This document shows, piece by piece, positions 7,768 through 16,080 of a DNA stretch of 62,738 bases. Location: positions 1-62,738 of the forward strand of contig JACUUV010000009.1 of the NCBI GenBank assembly GCA_014859095.1. Direction: 5' to 3'. The DNA comes from Clostridia bacterium (GTDB lineage: Bacteria > Bacillota > Clostridia > Peptostreptococcales > Acidaminobacteraceae). Every line of letters begins with the position of its first letter. Positions within the stretch are counted from its first letter, which is position 1. A model generated the notes under the pieces. The model did not search any database. It worked only from the letters and a program-made list of their open reading frames with translations, and was not told where the DNA came from. The position numbers and the translations under genes were made by a program.

Positions 7768-9240
7768 ATGAGAATAACAAATCAGATGATTTTGAATAAT
7801 CTAGCGAATTCATCCCAAGCGATAGGTAAATCGGGTCTGACTCCCGAGCAAAAAGCACTCATTGGAAAGATGATCGAAGGTCAGATCATCAAAGCTGATG
7901 GTGCGCTTTTGACGTTGAACTCGGAAGGTGTGGAATTAAGTCTACGCAATCAAACCGACCATGTTTTTGAAAAAGGCGATTGGGTCAATGCTGAGATTAT
8001 CGATATCAAAGAGGGCACTTTGGTTGTGAACATCAAACCGGATGCTGAAGAAACGCCCAAGGGATCCGTGCTGCTTTCCAAATTGAACTTGACCGCAAGT
8101 GAAGACAACATAAAATTGGTGGATGCACTTGTAAAAAACAGTATTCCTGTTACGAAAGAAAACGTTGCATGGATGAAACAGTCCATGCTGGAAGTAAAGT
8201 CATTACTGGGAGAGTTTGAAAAATTGTCACCACCACAAAAAACATGGGTACTCGAAAATATGGAAACGCCGGTAAAGACACTTGTCATGCAATTGCTGGA
8301 ACAACCCGGAGTTGTCGAACAGACGTTGAATTTTCCGCGAACTCCACCACAAAACCCGGTTCAAACCCCTTTCGAACCTTTGGATAACGAAGGCAATATG
8401 GTCAAGGACCTGCCTAAGATGCAAGTCACTGAACAGCAGAGCAGAGAACTTGTCGCACTATTGAATGAAATCATGTCAGAAAAAGCGGATCCAAAATTGA
8501 AAGAAAACAGTGATTCTATTTTAAAGTTGCTCCAAACTTTTGATTTTGAAAAAGACAGCACATTACTTAAAAAAGAGTTGGTGCTGAATATCAAAAACAT
8601 GATGTTCATCGAAAATGAATTGAATCCTGTCAAGTCCATAGGAGACAGTTTCACAAGAATCGCTGATGTTGTGAGGGCAATTCCGGCAGGTCAGGAGTCA
8701 ATCGTTGCTCTGTTGCAAGCTTTGACTGAAGACAAGCCATTGGAAGAAAAATTGGATATGCTGACCAAACTCCTCATGAACGAGAAACTTGACGATGAGT
8801 CCAAATCTCAGATCAGCAAAGAAGTTTTATTTGTGAAAGAAGCTGTTCAAATGACGAAATCAACGAACGATACATTTGTCATGATGCAGATTCCTGTCAT
8901 GATAGAAAACGAAAACACCACAGTCGACCTTTATGTGAAGACTAAAAACAAAAAAGTGGATCCTGATGAGATGAGTCTTTTGATTGCACTTTCCACACAC
9001 CGTTTCGGAGAAGTGAGATGTCTGATCAATAAGACAGGACATCATTATCGACTCGATTTCAGTTTTCAAGAGGAAGAATATAAAGATCATTTCAAGACAA
9101 TGGAAAAAGAATTGAAAGATGCCATTAACTCACTTGGGGTGCAATCATTCGATGTCACTTTCAATTTGTCCAAAACAGATTTCGTCAAGGAATCAAAAAT
9201 AGAATCAGCGGATTTCACAACGATCGATATCAGGATATAA
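7768..9240 (+). CDS. ylqG: YlqG-like protein with FliK/hook-length-control-type C-terminus
   Basis: A protein of about 490 residues in the position of B. subtilis ylqG, between rnhB and a FlhB-C-like gene. An N-terminal beta-rich segment (about 40-110) is followed by a low-complexity, Pro/Glu/Lys-rich middle. The C-terminal 110 residues (from IPVMIENENTTVDLYVKTKN to FDVTFNLSKTD) resemble the Flg_hook domain of FliK: a short beta-rich unit with an amphipathic helix between strands. No signal peptide or membrane segment is seen. The start is uncertain. ATG 7768 is favoured by a GGTG site, with GTG 7756 and ATG 7762 as alternatives. Its function is not established. A role in type III export switching is my inference from the fold and its partner. 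Confidence 0.7.
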   Translation: MRITNQMILNNLANSSQAIGKSGLTPEQKALIGKMIEGQIIKADGALLTLNSEGVELSLRNQTDHVFEKGDWVNAEIIDIKEGTLVVNIKPDAEETPKGSVLLSKLNLTASEDNIKLVDALVKNSIPVTKENVAWMKQSMLEVKSLLGEFEKLSPPQKTWVLENMETPVKTLVMQLLEQPGVVEQTLNFPRTPPQNPVQTPFEPLDNEGNMVKDLPKMQVTEQQSRELVALLNEIMSEKADPKLKENSDSILKLLQTFDFEKDSTLLKKELVLNIKNMMFIENELNPVKSIGDSFTRIADVVRAIPAGQESIVALLQALTEDKPLEEKLDMLTKLLMNEKLDDESKSQISKEVLFVKEAVQMTKSTNDTFVMMQIPVMIENENTTVDLYVKTKNKKVDPDEMSLLIALSTHRFGEVRCLINKTGHHYRLDFSFQEEEYKDHFKTMEKELKDAINSLGVQSFDVTFNLSKTDFVKESKIESADFTTIDIRI

Positions 9241-9249
9241 GAGGTGCTT

Positions 9250-9516
9250 ATGAGCAACAAGAAAAAACTTGCAACTGCCCTTAAATTCAATCCGGAAAGC
9301 GACATTGCTCCTCAAGTTGTCGCAAAGGGGTTTGGCTTGATCGCAGAAAATATCATCAATCGGGCCAAAGAAAACGATATTCCCGTTTATGTGGATGAGA
9401 AATTGAGTGCTCAACTTTCAAATCTTCAAATTGGTGAGCAAATACCGTATGAGATGTACGAAGTAGTAGCAGAAGTTCTTATTTTTATCAGTCAAATCGA
9501 TAACAAGAAAAAGTGA
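9250..9516 (+). CDS. ylqH: FlhB C-terminal-domain-like protein (YlqH type)
   Basis: An 88-residue stand-alone version of the FlhB/YscU cytoplasmic domain. It matches the part of FlhB after its autocleavage site: APQVVAKGFGLIAENIINRA here versus APVVVGKGQDLIAQNIKRVA in the FlhB encoded at 34198. The YEMYEVVAEVLIFI helix is also shared. The NPTH cleavage motif and all membrane helices are absent. ATG 9250 follows GAGGTG. The upstream FliK-like neighbour suggests they form a switch pair like FliK-FlhB. It could modulate the flagellar export gate or be a relic. The homology is clear; the role is inference. Confidence 0.85.
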   Translation: MSNKKKLATALKFNPESDIAPQVVAKGFGLIAENIINRAKENDIPVYVDEKLSAQLSNLQIGEQIPYEMYEVVAEVLIFISQIDNKKK

Positions 9517-9523
9517 GGGGATC

Positions 9524-9877
9524 GTGAATAAAAGAAAGATAGGAAATCAAGGAGAGCAACTTGCACAAAATCATCTCATTGCAAATGGTTTTGTCATTGA
9601 GACGCAAAACCATTACACACCCTACGGTGAAATTGACCTGATCGGCTTAAAGGACGGCACGCTGTATTTCGTCGAGGTCAAATTCAGAAGAACAGCAACA
9701 TTTGGAACCGCAAGGGAAGCTGTGACTCAAAAAAAGAAGCAAAGTATGAAAGCATCAGCAGCTCATTATCTGAAAACCATGACCAAACGGTATGTGCCAT
9801 TCAAGATTTCCTATTTGGGCGTCACAGCAACAGAGAGTCATATTGAATTCGATTTTATTGAAAATATTTTTGAATGA
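9524..9877 (+). CDS. yraN: YraN/UPF0102 family endonuclease-like protein
   Basis: A 117-residue UPF0102 protein with a restriction-endonuclease-like fold. The PD-(D/E)xK-type residues are visible in YTPYGEIDLIGLKDGTLYFV and the adjacent EVK. An N-terminal GNQGEQLAQNHLIANGF helix precedes them. Members are often near dprA and comM, suggesting a DNA-processing role, but no activity is firmly established. GTG 9524 follows GAGGGG with good spacing and lies seven bases after ylqH. Confidence 0.93.
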   Translation: MNKRKIGNQGEQLAQNHLIANGFVIETQNHYTPYGEIDLIGLKDGTLYFVEVKFRRTATFGTAREAVTQKKKQSMKASAAHYLKTMTKRYVPFKISYLGVTATESHIEFDFIENIFE

Positions 9878-9894
9878 AATAGAATATATTTTTT

Positions 9895-9923
9895 TTGACA
9901 AACTTCCATAATTTGTATAATAT
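9895..9923 (+). promoter_or_regulatory. Sigma-A promoter for comM-dprA
   Basis: Perfect TTGACA (9895-9900) followed by an AT-rich -10 region. TATAAT at 9916 gives a short 15-base spacer, and the overlapping TAATAT at 9918 gives 17. It lies 26-54 bases before comM. Confidence 0.7.
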
Positions 9924-9948
9924 ATAAACAAATGTAAATGGAGGTTGT

Positions 9949-11421
9949 ATGTACAGCAAAATAAAATCAGCGGTTGTGGTTGGTCTTAAGGGTTCAGTCA
10001 TCGAGATTGAAACGCAAATATCCAGAGGAATGCCATATCATGTGATAGTAGGGCTTCCTAGCCAAGTAATCAGAGAATCAAAAGACAGAGTGAAATCAGC
10101 ACTGAAAGAGTCTGGAATTCGTTTTCCGGATGACAGAATTACCCAGAATATGTTTCCGGCACACATCAAAAAAGAAGGTGCCCATCTAGATCTACCTATT
10201 GCAATGGGAATCATGTGTTGTATGATGGAGCCCCATGTGGATCTTAAGGAGATCGGCTTCATTGGAGAGTTATCCCTTGAAGGTAGAATAAGACCAGTCA
10301 CGGGAGTACTGAGTCTGATTGAAGGTTTTGTTGAAGATGGAATCCATCAGATTGTCATGCCAATACAAAATCTCCATGAAGTCAGTGGCATGAAAAATAT
10401 TGAAGTTTTTGCATACGACGATTTAAACGCTCTTTTGAAAGCGGTAGAATATGGCCAAATGGAGGCGTTATCGGTTGAAGATGCCATTGTCGATCAGCCC
10501 GTGCTTCATAAGATGGACTTTAATGAGGTCATAGGTCAAAATCAAGCCATCAGAGCAATTGAAATTTCAGCTGTAGGCAACCATAATCTTCTTTTGGTTG
10601 GGCCACCCGGTTGTGGAAAAACAATGATCGCAGAAAGACTCCGTACTGTGCTTCCCCCCCTGAGTAATGAAAAACACTTGGAAAGTGCAAAAGTATACAG
10701 CTTGCTTGGTGAAAGAGCCACTGCTCACGAAAGACCATTTCACGCACCTCATCATTCCATAACAAGAGCATCAATGATTGGTGGAACAAACGCTTTGATC
10801 CCTGGTATAGTGACCAGAGCCCATAATGGAGTTCTTTTTCTTGATGAGATTCTCGAGTTCAAAAATGAGGTGCTTCAATCTCTACGAGAACCGATCTCCA
10901 ATAAGTCCGTGCTGCTTACGAGGAATCATCAATCTGTTGAATTCCCATGTGACTTTCAATTGATTGCGACCATGAACCCATGTCCTTGTGGCAACCATAT
11001 GGCCAAAGATCTTGATTGCACATGCAACGATTTTGAGATCAAACGTTACTTGAACAAACTTTCCGGGGCGATATTGGATCGGTTTGACATGTTGGTTTTC
11101 ATGGATCGGGTCGAACTAAGAGATGTCACAGAGAAAAACAGAAGTTACAATTCCAACTTGATTTCTGAAAGAATCAGCAAGGCTTTGGAATTTAAACGAC
11201 ATTTGGAAACCCAAGGTACTGAAGTAGAAATGGATGGTGAGACAAACGCCAATCTTATGAGGTATTACAATTCGGGGAAGCTTTCCATGAGAGGGCATTC
11301 CAAGCTCTTTGAGATTGCCAGATCCATTGCGTTATTGGAAGGGATGGAAACCATCAATCGAAAGTGTTTGAGTGAAGCGATAGCCTATCAGGGCTTTCAT
11401 CGACTCAAACATAATTTGTAG
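9949..11421 (+). CDS. comM: ComM/YifB family AAA+ ATPase (Mg-chelatase-like)
   Basis: A hexameric helicase of 490 residues that promotes branch migration during natural transformation in studied bacteria. The N-terminal Lon/ChlI-like domain covers about 1-170. The AAA+ module has Walker A GPPGCGKT near residue 218 and Walker B GVLFLDEILEF. A cysteine-rich insert follows (NPCPCGNHMAKDLDCTC), as in other YifB proteins, then a C-terminal lid. dprA, a RecA loader for incoming DNA, follows after seven bases, which fits a recombination role. Whether this organism is competent cannot be told here. Confidence 0.95.
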   Translation: MYSKIKSAVVVGLKGSVIEIETQISRGMPYHVIVGLPSQVIRESKDRVKSALKESGIRFPDDRITQNMFPAHIKKEGAHLDLPIAMGIMCCMMEPHVDLKEIGFIGELSLEGRIRPVTGVLSLIEGFVEDGIHQIVMPIQNLHEVSGMKNIEVFAYDDLNALLKAVEYGQMEALSVEDAIVDQPVLHKMDFNEVIGQNQAIRAIEISAVGNHNLLLVGPPGCGKTMIAERLRTVLPPLSNEKHLESAKVYSLLGERATAHERPFHAPHHSITRASMIGGTNALIPGIVTRAHNGVLFLDEILEFKNEVLQSLREPISNKSVLLTRNHQSVEFPCDFQLIATMNPCPCGNHMAKDLDCTCNDFEIKRYLNKLSGAILDRFDMLVFMDRVELRDVTEKNRSYNSNLISERISKALEFKRHLETQGTEVEMDGETNANLMRYYNSGKLSMRGHSKLFEIARSIALLEGMETINRKCLSEAIAYQGFHRLKHNL

Positions 11422-11428
11422 GAGGCGT

Positions 11429-12529
11429 ATGGACCGTTATATATTCAATTTGAAATGTCTAAGAGACTGGTGTGAGCTGGATTATAAATCACAGAAGAAA
11501 ATCATTGATTACTTTAAAAATATGGAACACATCCGTTGGGAAACGGTTTCTGTGGAATCCAAAACATTTAATATAGAAGGAAAAATAAATTTGCCCTTTG
11601 GAGCATCGAATTATAGTTATCTGGATCAGTATAATGCCTTTATGTCTAAATTGAAAGATTATGATACTGATTATATAACTCCAAAGAGCATCTACTATTC
11701 TGATGCGTTAAGAAACATGGACCATTCTCCGGAAATCCTGTATTCAAAAGGAAACAGATCCTTAGTGTCGTCCGGGCAGCGAGTTGCTATTGTCGGAAGC
11801 AGAAGACCAACTTCCTACGGTCGAAAGGTAGCCTCTGAACTGTCCAAGTTCCTGGCGGCGCATGGTGTCACCGTTGTCAGCGGGTTAGCACTTGGCATTG
11901 ACGCTATCGCCCATAAGGCGGCACTTGATATGAGTAGCAACACAATAGCAGTTATGGCTTCCGGAGTGAATCGTGCCTACCCACGTACAAATGCTTCCAT
12001 TTATCATGAGATCATTCAGAACGATGGTTTGATCTTATCGGAAAAAGCATTTGACGAAGCACCAAAGCCGTATGAATTTCCTCTTAGAAACAGGTTGATC
12101 AGCGCCATTTCAGACATAGTTGTGATCATTGAAGCGGCTGAGGCCAGTGGGACACTTACAACTGCAATGCATGGCTTGAATCAAGGCAAGACTATTTTTG
12201 CATTGCCTGGCAGTATATATTCAGAATTGTCCAGAGGCACCAATAAATTGATCTATGATGGGGCATTGCCATTGATCAATTTTGAAGACATTTTGCTGGA
12301 ACTGGGTATAGAAACTATTGACAAGAGCATGATCAAGAAGGATTTTTCAAATCTAAGCCCAGTGGCAATGGAGGTTATGAATCTCATATCCAAAGGCAAG
12401 AAGATGGAAATCAATCGAATATGCGAGGAAATGATGTTGGAATATTCAGAAATTATTTCTGCGATAAATGAGTTGATTCTTGAGGAGTTGTGCGATTTCG
12501 CCTCATTGACTGAAGTTGAGGTTAAGTAA
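11429..12529 (+). CDS. dprA: DNA processing protein DprA (Smf)
   Basis: Binds incoming single-stranded DNA and loads RecA. The 366-residue protein has an N-terminal helical (SAM-like) region. The Rossmann-like core starts with VAIVGSRRPTSYGRKVASEL near residue 119 and contains VVSGLALGIDAIAHKAAL, FPLRNRLISAIS and EASGTLTTAMHGLNQGK. A C-terminal winged-helix segment covers about 300-366. ATG 11429 follows GGAGG and comM by seven bases. Confidence 0.96.
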   Translation: MDRYIFNLKCLRDWCELDYKSQKKIIDYFKNMEHIRWETVSVESKTFNIEGKINLPFGASNYSYLDQYNAFMSKLKDYDTDYITPKSIYYSDALRNMDHSPEILYSKGNRSLVSSGQRVAIVGSRRPTSYGRKVASELSKFLAAHGVTVVSGLALGIDAIAHKAALDMSSNTIAVMASGVNRAYPRTNASIYHEIIQNDGLILSEKAFDEAPKPYEFPLRNRLISAISDIVVIIEAAEASGTLTTAMHGLNQGKTIFALPGSIYSELSRGTNKLIYDGALPLINFEDILLELGIETIDKSMIKKDFSNLSPVAMEVMNLISKGKKMEINRICEEMMLEYSEIISAINELILEELCDFASLTEVEVK

Positions 12530-12536
12530 AAAAGGC

Positions 12537-12565
12537 TTGACAAGTATGACAAAACTCTATAAATT
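12537..12565 (+). promoter_or_regulatory. Sigma-A promoter for topA
   Basis: Perfect TTGACA (12537-12542). The -10 is either TATAAA at 12558 (15-base spacer) or TAAATT at 12560 (17-base spacer). It begins just after the dprA stop and lies about 50 bases before topA. Confidence 0.7.
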
Positions 12566-12612
12566 TATTAAGTACACTTGAAGACTACAAAATTATAGTT
12601 TGGAGATGCAAA

Positions 12613-14670
12613 ATGTCATATCAACTTGTTATTGTCGAATCACCTGCAAAGGCGAAAACCATAGAAAAATTTTTAGGAAAAAATTTCAAAGTCGTCGCAT
12701 CTATAGGACACATCCGTGACCTGCCGAAAAGCACGATGGGTGTCGATATTGAAAATGATTTTGAACCAAAATACATCAATATTAGAGGAAAGGGTGATTT
12801 GATCAAATCACTCAGGTCTGTAGCGAAAAAGGCGGACAAGATTTTTCTCGCAACAGACCCTGACCGTGAAGGTGAGGCGATTGCGTGGCACCTTGCCTAT
12901 ATTTTAGGTGTCGATGTCGAAACGCCTTGCAGAGTATTGTTTCATGAAATCACGAAAGATGCCATAAAGGCTGCCATCAAGACTCCAAGACCAATCGATG
13001 TCCAACTGGTCGACGCCCAACAGGCTAGACGGGTTCTGGATAGATTGGTAGGGTATTCCATAAGTCCGATTCTCTGGAGAAAAGTAAAAAAAGGACTCAG
13101 TGCGGGACGCGTTCAATCTGTTGCGACCAAACTTGTTTGTGATCGCGAACGGCAAATATTGGTTTTTGATCCCAAAGAATATTGGAAGATTGAGGCTCAA
13201 TCCGAGATGACGAGAGAAAAATCGCGGATCGATCTTGAATTTCATGGCAATGAAGATGGGAAAATCGCTCTTGAAAACGAAGAAGCAGTGGATGCCATCA
13301 TAAAAAACGTGGATAAAAAAGAAGGTGTTGTCACAAATGTCGAGAAGAAGAAAAAATTTCGGCACCCTTCTGCACCTTTTATAACGAGCTCTCTGCAGCA
13401 GGAAGCGTCCAATCGTTTTGGGTTTACGACCAAAAAGACGATGATGCTTGCCCAGCAACTTTATGAAGGTATTGCCATTAAGGGTAAAGGGACTGTGGGT
13501 CTGATTACGTATATGCGTACAGATTCGACAAGAATCAGTGAAGTCGCCAAAGAAAGTATTAGAACATATATCTTGGAAACACTAGGCGCTGAATGGCTTG
13601 GTCTTGATGACAAAAAACAAAAGTCAGTCAAAAACTCTCAAGACGCCCATGAAGCGATTCGTCCAACTTATGTTGAACTGAGCCCAGAAGAGGTGGAAGC
13701 CGCTTTATCCAAAGACCAGTTGAAACTGTATGAGATGATTTGGTCGAGAGTAGTTGCCAGTCAAATGCAAAGTGCTGAATTTGAAAGTTATGGCATGGAA
13801 GTGAAGATTGGTGATTATCTTTTCAAAGCAGCGGGTAGTAAGTTGATTTTTGAGGGATTCCTTAAAATATATAACGCCTCAAAGCAAGCGGACAAGATCA
13901 TTCCTGAAGTTGAGGAAGGTGACATTCTTAAAGTACTCAAGTTCTTACCATCACAACATTTCACACAACCGCCAGCACGTTTCACGGAGGCTTCTCTCGT
14001 CAAAGAGATGGAAGATCTTGGAATTGGTAGACCGAGTACGTATGCACCTACTATTTCCACAATTCTCAGCAGAGGTTATGTGGAAAAGGAAAAAAAGAGC
14101 CTGAAACCGACTGAACTGGGTTTCATCATCGATGAGATCATGAATGATTATTTCAATACAATTGTCGATGTGGATTTCACAGCAGGTATGGAAAAAAGGT
14201 TTGATGCCATTGAAGAAGGTGAAGAAGCTTGGAAAAACACTATACGCGATTTCTATAAACCTTTTGTCGATATGATTGAAAAGGCCGATCAAGCTATAGA
14301 AAAAGTGGATTTGACAGAAGAAACCGATATTCCATGCGAAAAATGCGGCAATATGATGCTCATCCGACATGGCAGATATGGGAAATTCCTAGCATGTTCG
14401 AATTACCCTGAATGCAACAACACCAAACCGATCCTTAAAAAATTGGGATTGGCATGTCCTTCATGTGAAGACGGTGAAATTGTTGAAAGAAAATCAAAAA
14501 AACTAAAAGTTTTTTACGGATGTTCCGAGTTTCCAAATTGTACTTTTGTTTCTTGGGATATGCCCATAGATAGAAAATGTCCAAAATGTGGTGACATTTT
14601 GACACAAAAGACCACAAAAAAAGGAACCACAATCAAGTGTCATAACGCATCGTGTGATTATAAGGAATAA
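12613..14670 (+). CDS. topA: DNA topoisomerase I (type IA)
   Basis: Relaxes negative supercoils by single-strand passage. The Toprim domain is at the N-terminus (LVIVESPAKAKTIEKFLG; acidic triad in TDPDREGEAIAWH). The active-site tyrosine is in GLITYMRTDSTRIS at residue 300. Three C-terminal zinc-binding modules start near residue 575 (CEKCG...CSNYPEC, CPSCEDG...CSEFPNC, CPKCG...CHNASC). The length of 685 residues is typical. It is followed after 16 bases by codY, without the trmFO-xerC-hslVU genes found between them in B. subtilis. Confidence 0.98.
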   Translation: MSYQLVIVESPAKAKTIEKFLGKNFKVVASIGHIRDLPKSTMGVDIENDFEPKYINIRGKGDLIKSLRSVAKKADKIFLATDPDREGEAIAWHLAYILGVDVETPCRVLFHEITKDAIKAAIKTPRPIDVQLVDAQQARRVLDRLVGYSISPILWRKVKKGLSAGRVQSVATKLVCDRERQILVFDPKEYWKIEAQSEMTREKSRIDLEFHGNEDGKIALENEEAVDAIIKNVDKKEGVVTNVEKKKKFRHPSAPFITSSLQQEASNRFGFTTKKTMMLAQQLYEGIAIKGKGTVGLITYMRTDSTRISEVAKESIRTYILETLGAEWLGLDDKKQKSVKNSQDAHEAIRPTYVELSPEEVEAALSKDQLKLYEMIWSRVVASQMQSAEFESYGMEVKIGDYLFKAAGSKLIFEGFLKIYNASKQADKIIPEVEEGDILKVLKFLPSQHFTQPPARFTEASLVKEMEDLGIGRPSTYAPTISTILSRGYVEKEKKSLKPTELGFIIDEIMNDYFNTIVDVDFTAGMEKRFDAIEEGEEAWKNTIRDFYKPFVDMIEKADQAIEKVDLTEETDIPCEKCGNMMLIRHGRYGKFLACSNYPECNNTKPILKKLGLACPSCEDGEIVERKSKKLKVFYGCSEFPNCTFVSWDMPIDRKCPKCGDILTQKTTKKGTTIKCHNASCDYKE

Positions 14671-14686
14671 TTAGGAGGAATAAGAA

Positions 14687-15463
14687 TTGGAAAGCAATAT
14701 ATTGATAAAAATGCGAAAGTTGAATCGCATTCTTCAAACATCAGGGGCAACTCAATTATCGTTCAAAGATTTGTGCCATACCATGATGGGAATTTTGGAC
14801 TCTAATGTATATGTCGTCAGCAGGAGAGGAAAAATACTCGGTGTCAGTTTGATCGAGAAGGAAGATAGCGCTGTTATAAGCACGGATGGTGAAGAACAGT
14901 TTTACGATGTTGAAGAGCAAGAAAAGTTGCTTGGAATTACCGAGACGAGGTTCAACGTCACAGATACCGAACTACTCGGACTTTTCAAAGATGATATCGG
15001 AAGTTTTTCAAAGTTTGCGACCATAGTACCTGTGATTGGAAACGCTCAGAGATTGGGAACTTTTATCATTGCAAGAAGAGATATGATTTACCTTGAAGAA
15101 GACTTGATTTTGGCTGAATATGCGGCAACAATAATTGGTCTTGAAATTATCAGAGCAAAAAGCGATGAACACGAAGAAATCGTCAGAAACAAAGCCATTG
15201 TACAAATGGCAATCAGTACACTGTCATATTCTGAATTTGAAGCAATTATCAATATATTCTCAGAACTCAATGGCGAGGAAGGTCTTTTGGTCGCCAGCAA
15301 GATAGCCGACAAGGCGGGCATAACCCGTTCGGTAATTGTCAACGCACTCAGAAAATTTGAAAGTGCAGGCGTCATCGAAACGCGTTCACTAGGAATGAAA
15401 GGCACATATATCAAAGTCCTCAACGATAAATTGACTGAAGAATTGGAAAAAATCAAACAATAA
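14687..15463 (+). CDS. codY: Global transcriptional repressor CodY
   Basis: GTP- and branched-chain-amino-acid-responsive regulator of Firmicute metabolism, competence and often motility. The 258-residue protein has an N-terminal GAF-type domain (SNVYVVSRRGKILGVS). The C-terminal winged HTH is highly conserved: LVASKIADKAGITRSVIVNA, then LRKFESAGVIETRSLGMKGT. The loop that holds isoleucine in B. subtilis (Arg61-Met65 region) has no obvious counterpart here. TTG 14687 is preceded by AGGAGG with eight-base spacing. It ends at a strong terminator, and the flagellar cluster follows. Confidence 0.96.
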   Translation: MESNILIKMRKLNRILQTSGATQLSFKDLCHTMMGILDSNVYVVSRRGKILGVSLIEKEDSAVISTDGEEQFYDVEEQEKLLGITETRFNVTDTELLGLFKDDIGSFSKFATIVPVIGNAQRLGTFIIARRDMIYLEEDLILAEYAATIIGLEIIRAKSDEHEEIVRNKAIVQMAISTLSYSEFEAIINIFSELNGEEGLLVASKIADKAGITRSVIVNALRKFESAGVIETRSLGMKGTYIKVLNDKLTEELEKIKQ

Positions 15464-15469
15464 ACCCAT

Positions 15470-15510
15470 AAAGTCCCACTTTATTTTTTTTATAGAGTGG
15501 GACTTTTAGC
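15470..15510 (+). terminator. Rho-independent terminator after codY
   Basis: A perfect 11-bp stem AAAGTCCCACT/AGTGGGACTTT (15470-15480 with 15496-15506) with a T-rich loop. The stem sequence is AT-flanked on both sides, so it could work in both directions. It separates codY from the flagellar cluster. Confidence 0.9.
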
Positions 15511-15513
15511 TTA

Positions 15514-15542
15514 TTTACTAAAAACTCTTTATTTTATACAAT
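15514..15542 (+). promoter_or_regulatory. Candidate sigma-A promoter for the fla/che cluster
   Basis: TTTACT (15514-15519), a 17-base spacer and TACAAT (15537-15542), directly after the codY terminator. Two partial CodY-box matches lie just downstream (15557-15571 with 11 of 15 bases, 15584-15598 with 10 of 15). Confidence 0.55.
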
Positions 15543-15605
15543 ATATAGGATAAAATAATTTTAACAAAGGTATATATAGTAGTATTGAACCGAAAATTCG
15601 AAGAT

Positions 15606-15633
15606 TAAACTTAAATCTGTTTTTTACCGATAA
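15606..15633 (+). promoter_or_regulatory. Candidate sigma-D (FliA-type) promoter for flgB
   Basis: TAAA (15606-15609) and CCGATAA (15627-15633), 17 bases apart. The B. subtilis sigma-D consensus is TAAA-N15-GCCGATAT, so the -10 element is good and the spacer one base long. It lies 34 bases before the flgB start. Confidence 0.5.
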
Positions 15634-15667
15634 ATGAATATGAATACATCACTTGGGAGGTGAAACC

Positions 15668-16066
15668 ATGTTAGGCAAATCTTTTGAACGTATTGATCTC
15701 ATCAATAAAGCGCTCGACGGTTCCTGGCAGAAAAACAATACTATCGCCAACAACATTGCGAATGTAAACACACCAGGTTATAAAAGACAAACCGTCAATT
15801 TTGAGGAAGTTTTAAGAAGTGAACTTAATAAAAGCAATTCAGTTAAAATGACCCTAACCGATAAGGGGCACATGGACCCTTCTCATCCTGGTGAAATCAA
15901 AGTAGAGACCATAAAAAACACGAGTTACCGTGTGGATGACAATAATGTCGACATTGATGTCGAAAATGCCGAGATGGCAAAAAATACGCTTTACTACAAT
16001 GCACTTGTATCATCAATAAATGGTCAGTACAGTCGACTTAAGTCGGTATTCAACATCAATAAGTAA
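15668..16066 (+). CDS. flgB: Flagellar proximal rod protein FlgB
   Basis: First rod protein, 132 residues, exported by the flagellar type III system and assembled on the MS ring/FliE. The rod/hook signature IANNIANVNTPGYKRQTVNF lies near residue 30 and a C-terminal helix is predicted. It has the usual disordered ends and no cleaved signal peptide. ATG 15668 follows GGGAGGTG. An in-frame TTG 15 bases upstream overlaps the ribosome binding site. First gene of the fla/che cluster. Confidence 0.97.
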   Translation: MLGKSFERIDLINKALDGSWQKNNTIANNIANVNTPGYKRQTVNFEEVLRSELNKSNSVKMTLTDKGHMDPSHPGEIKVETIKNTSYRVDDNNVDIDVENAEMAKNTLYYNALVSSINGQYSRLKSVFNINK

Positions 16067-16080
16067 TCCGGAGGTCAGTT

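Noticed and set aside
12904-13458. 184-codon minus-strand open frame inside topA
   Set aside because: It is antisense to TopA with no start signal. Nothing in it resembles a known family.
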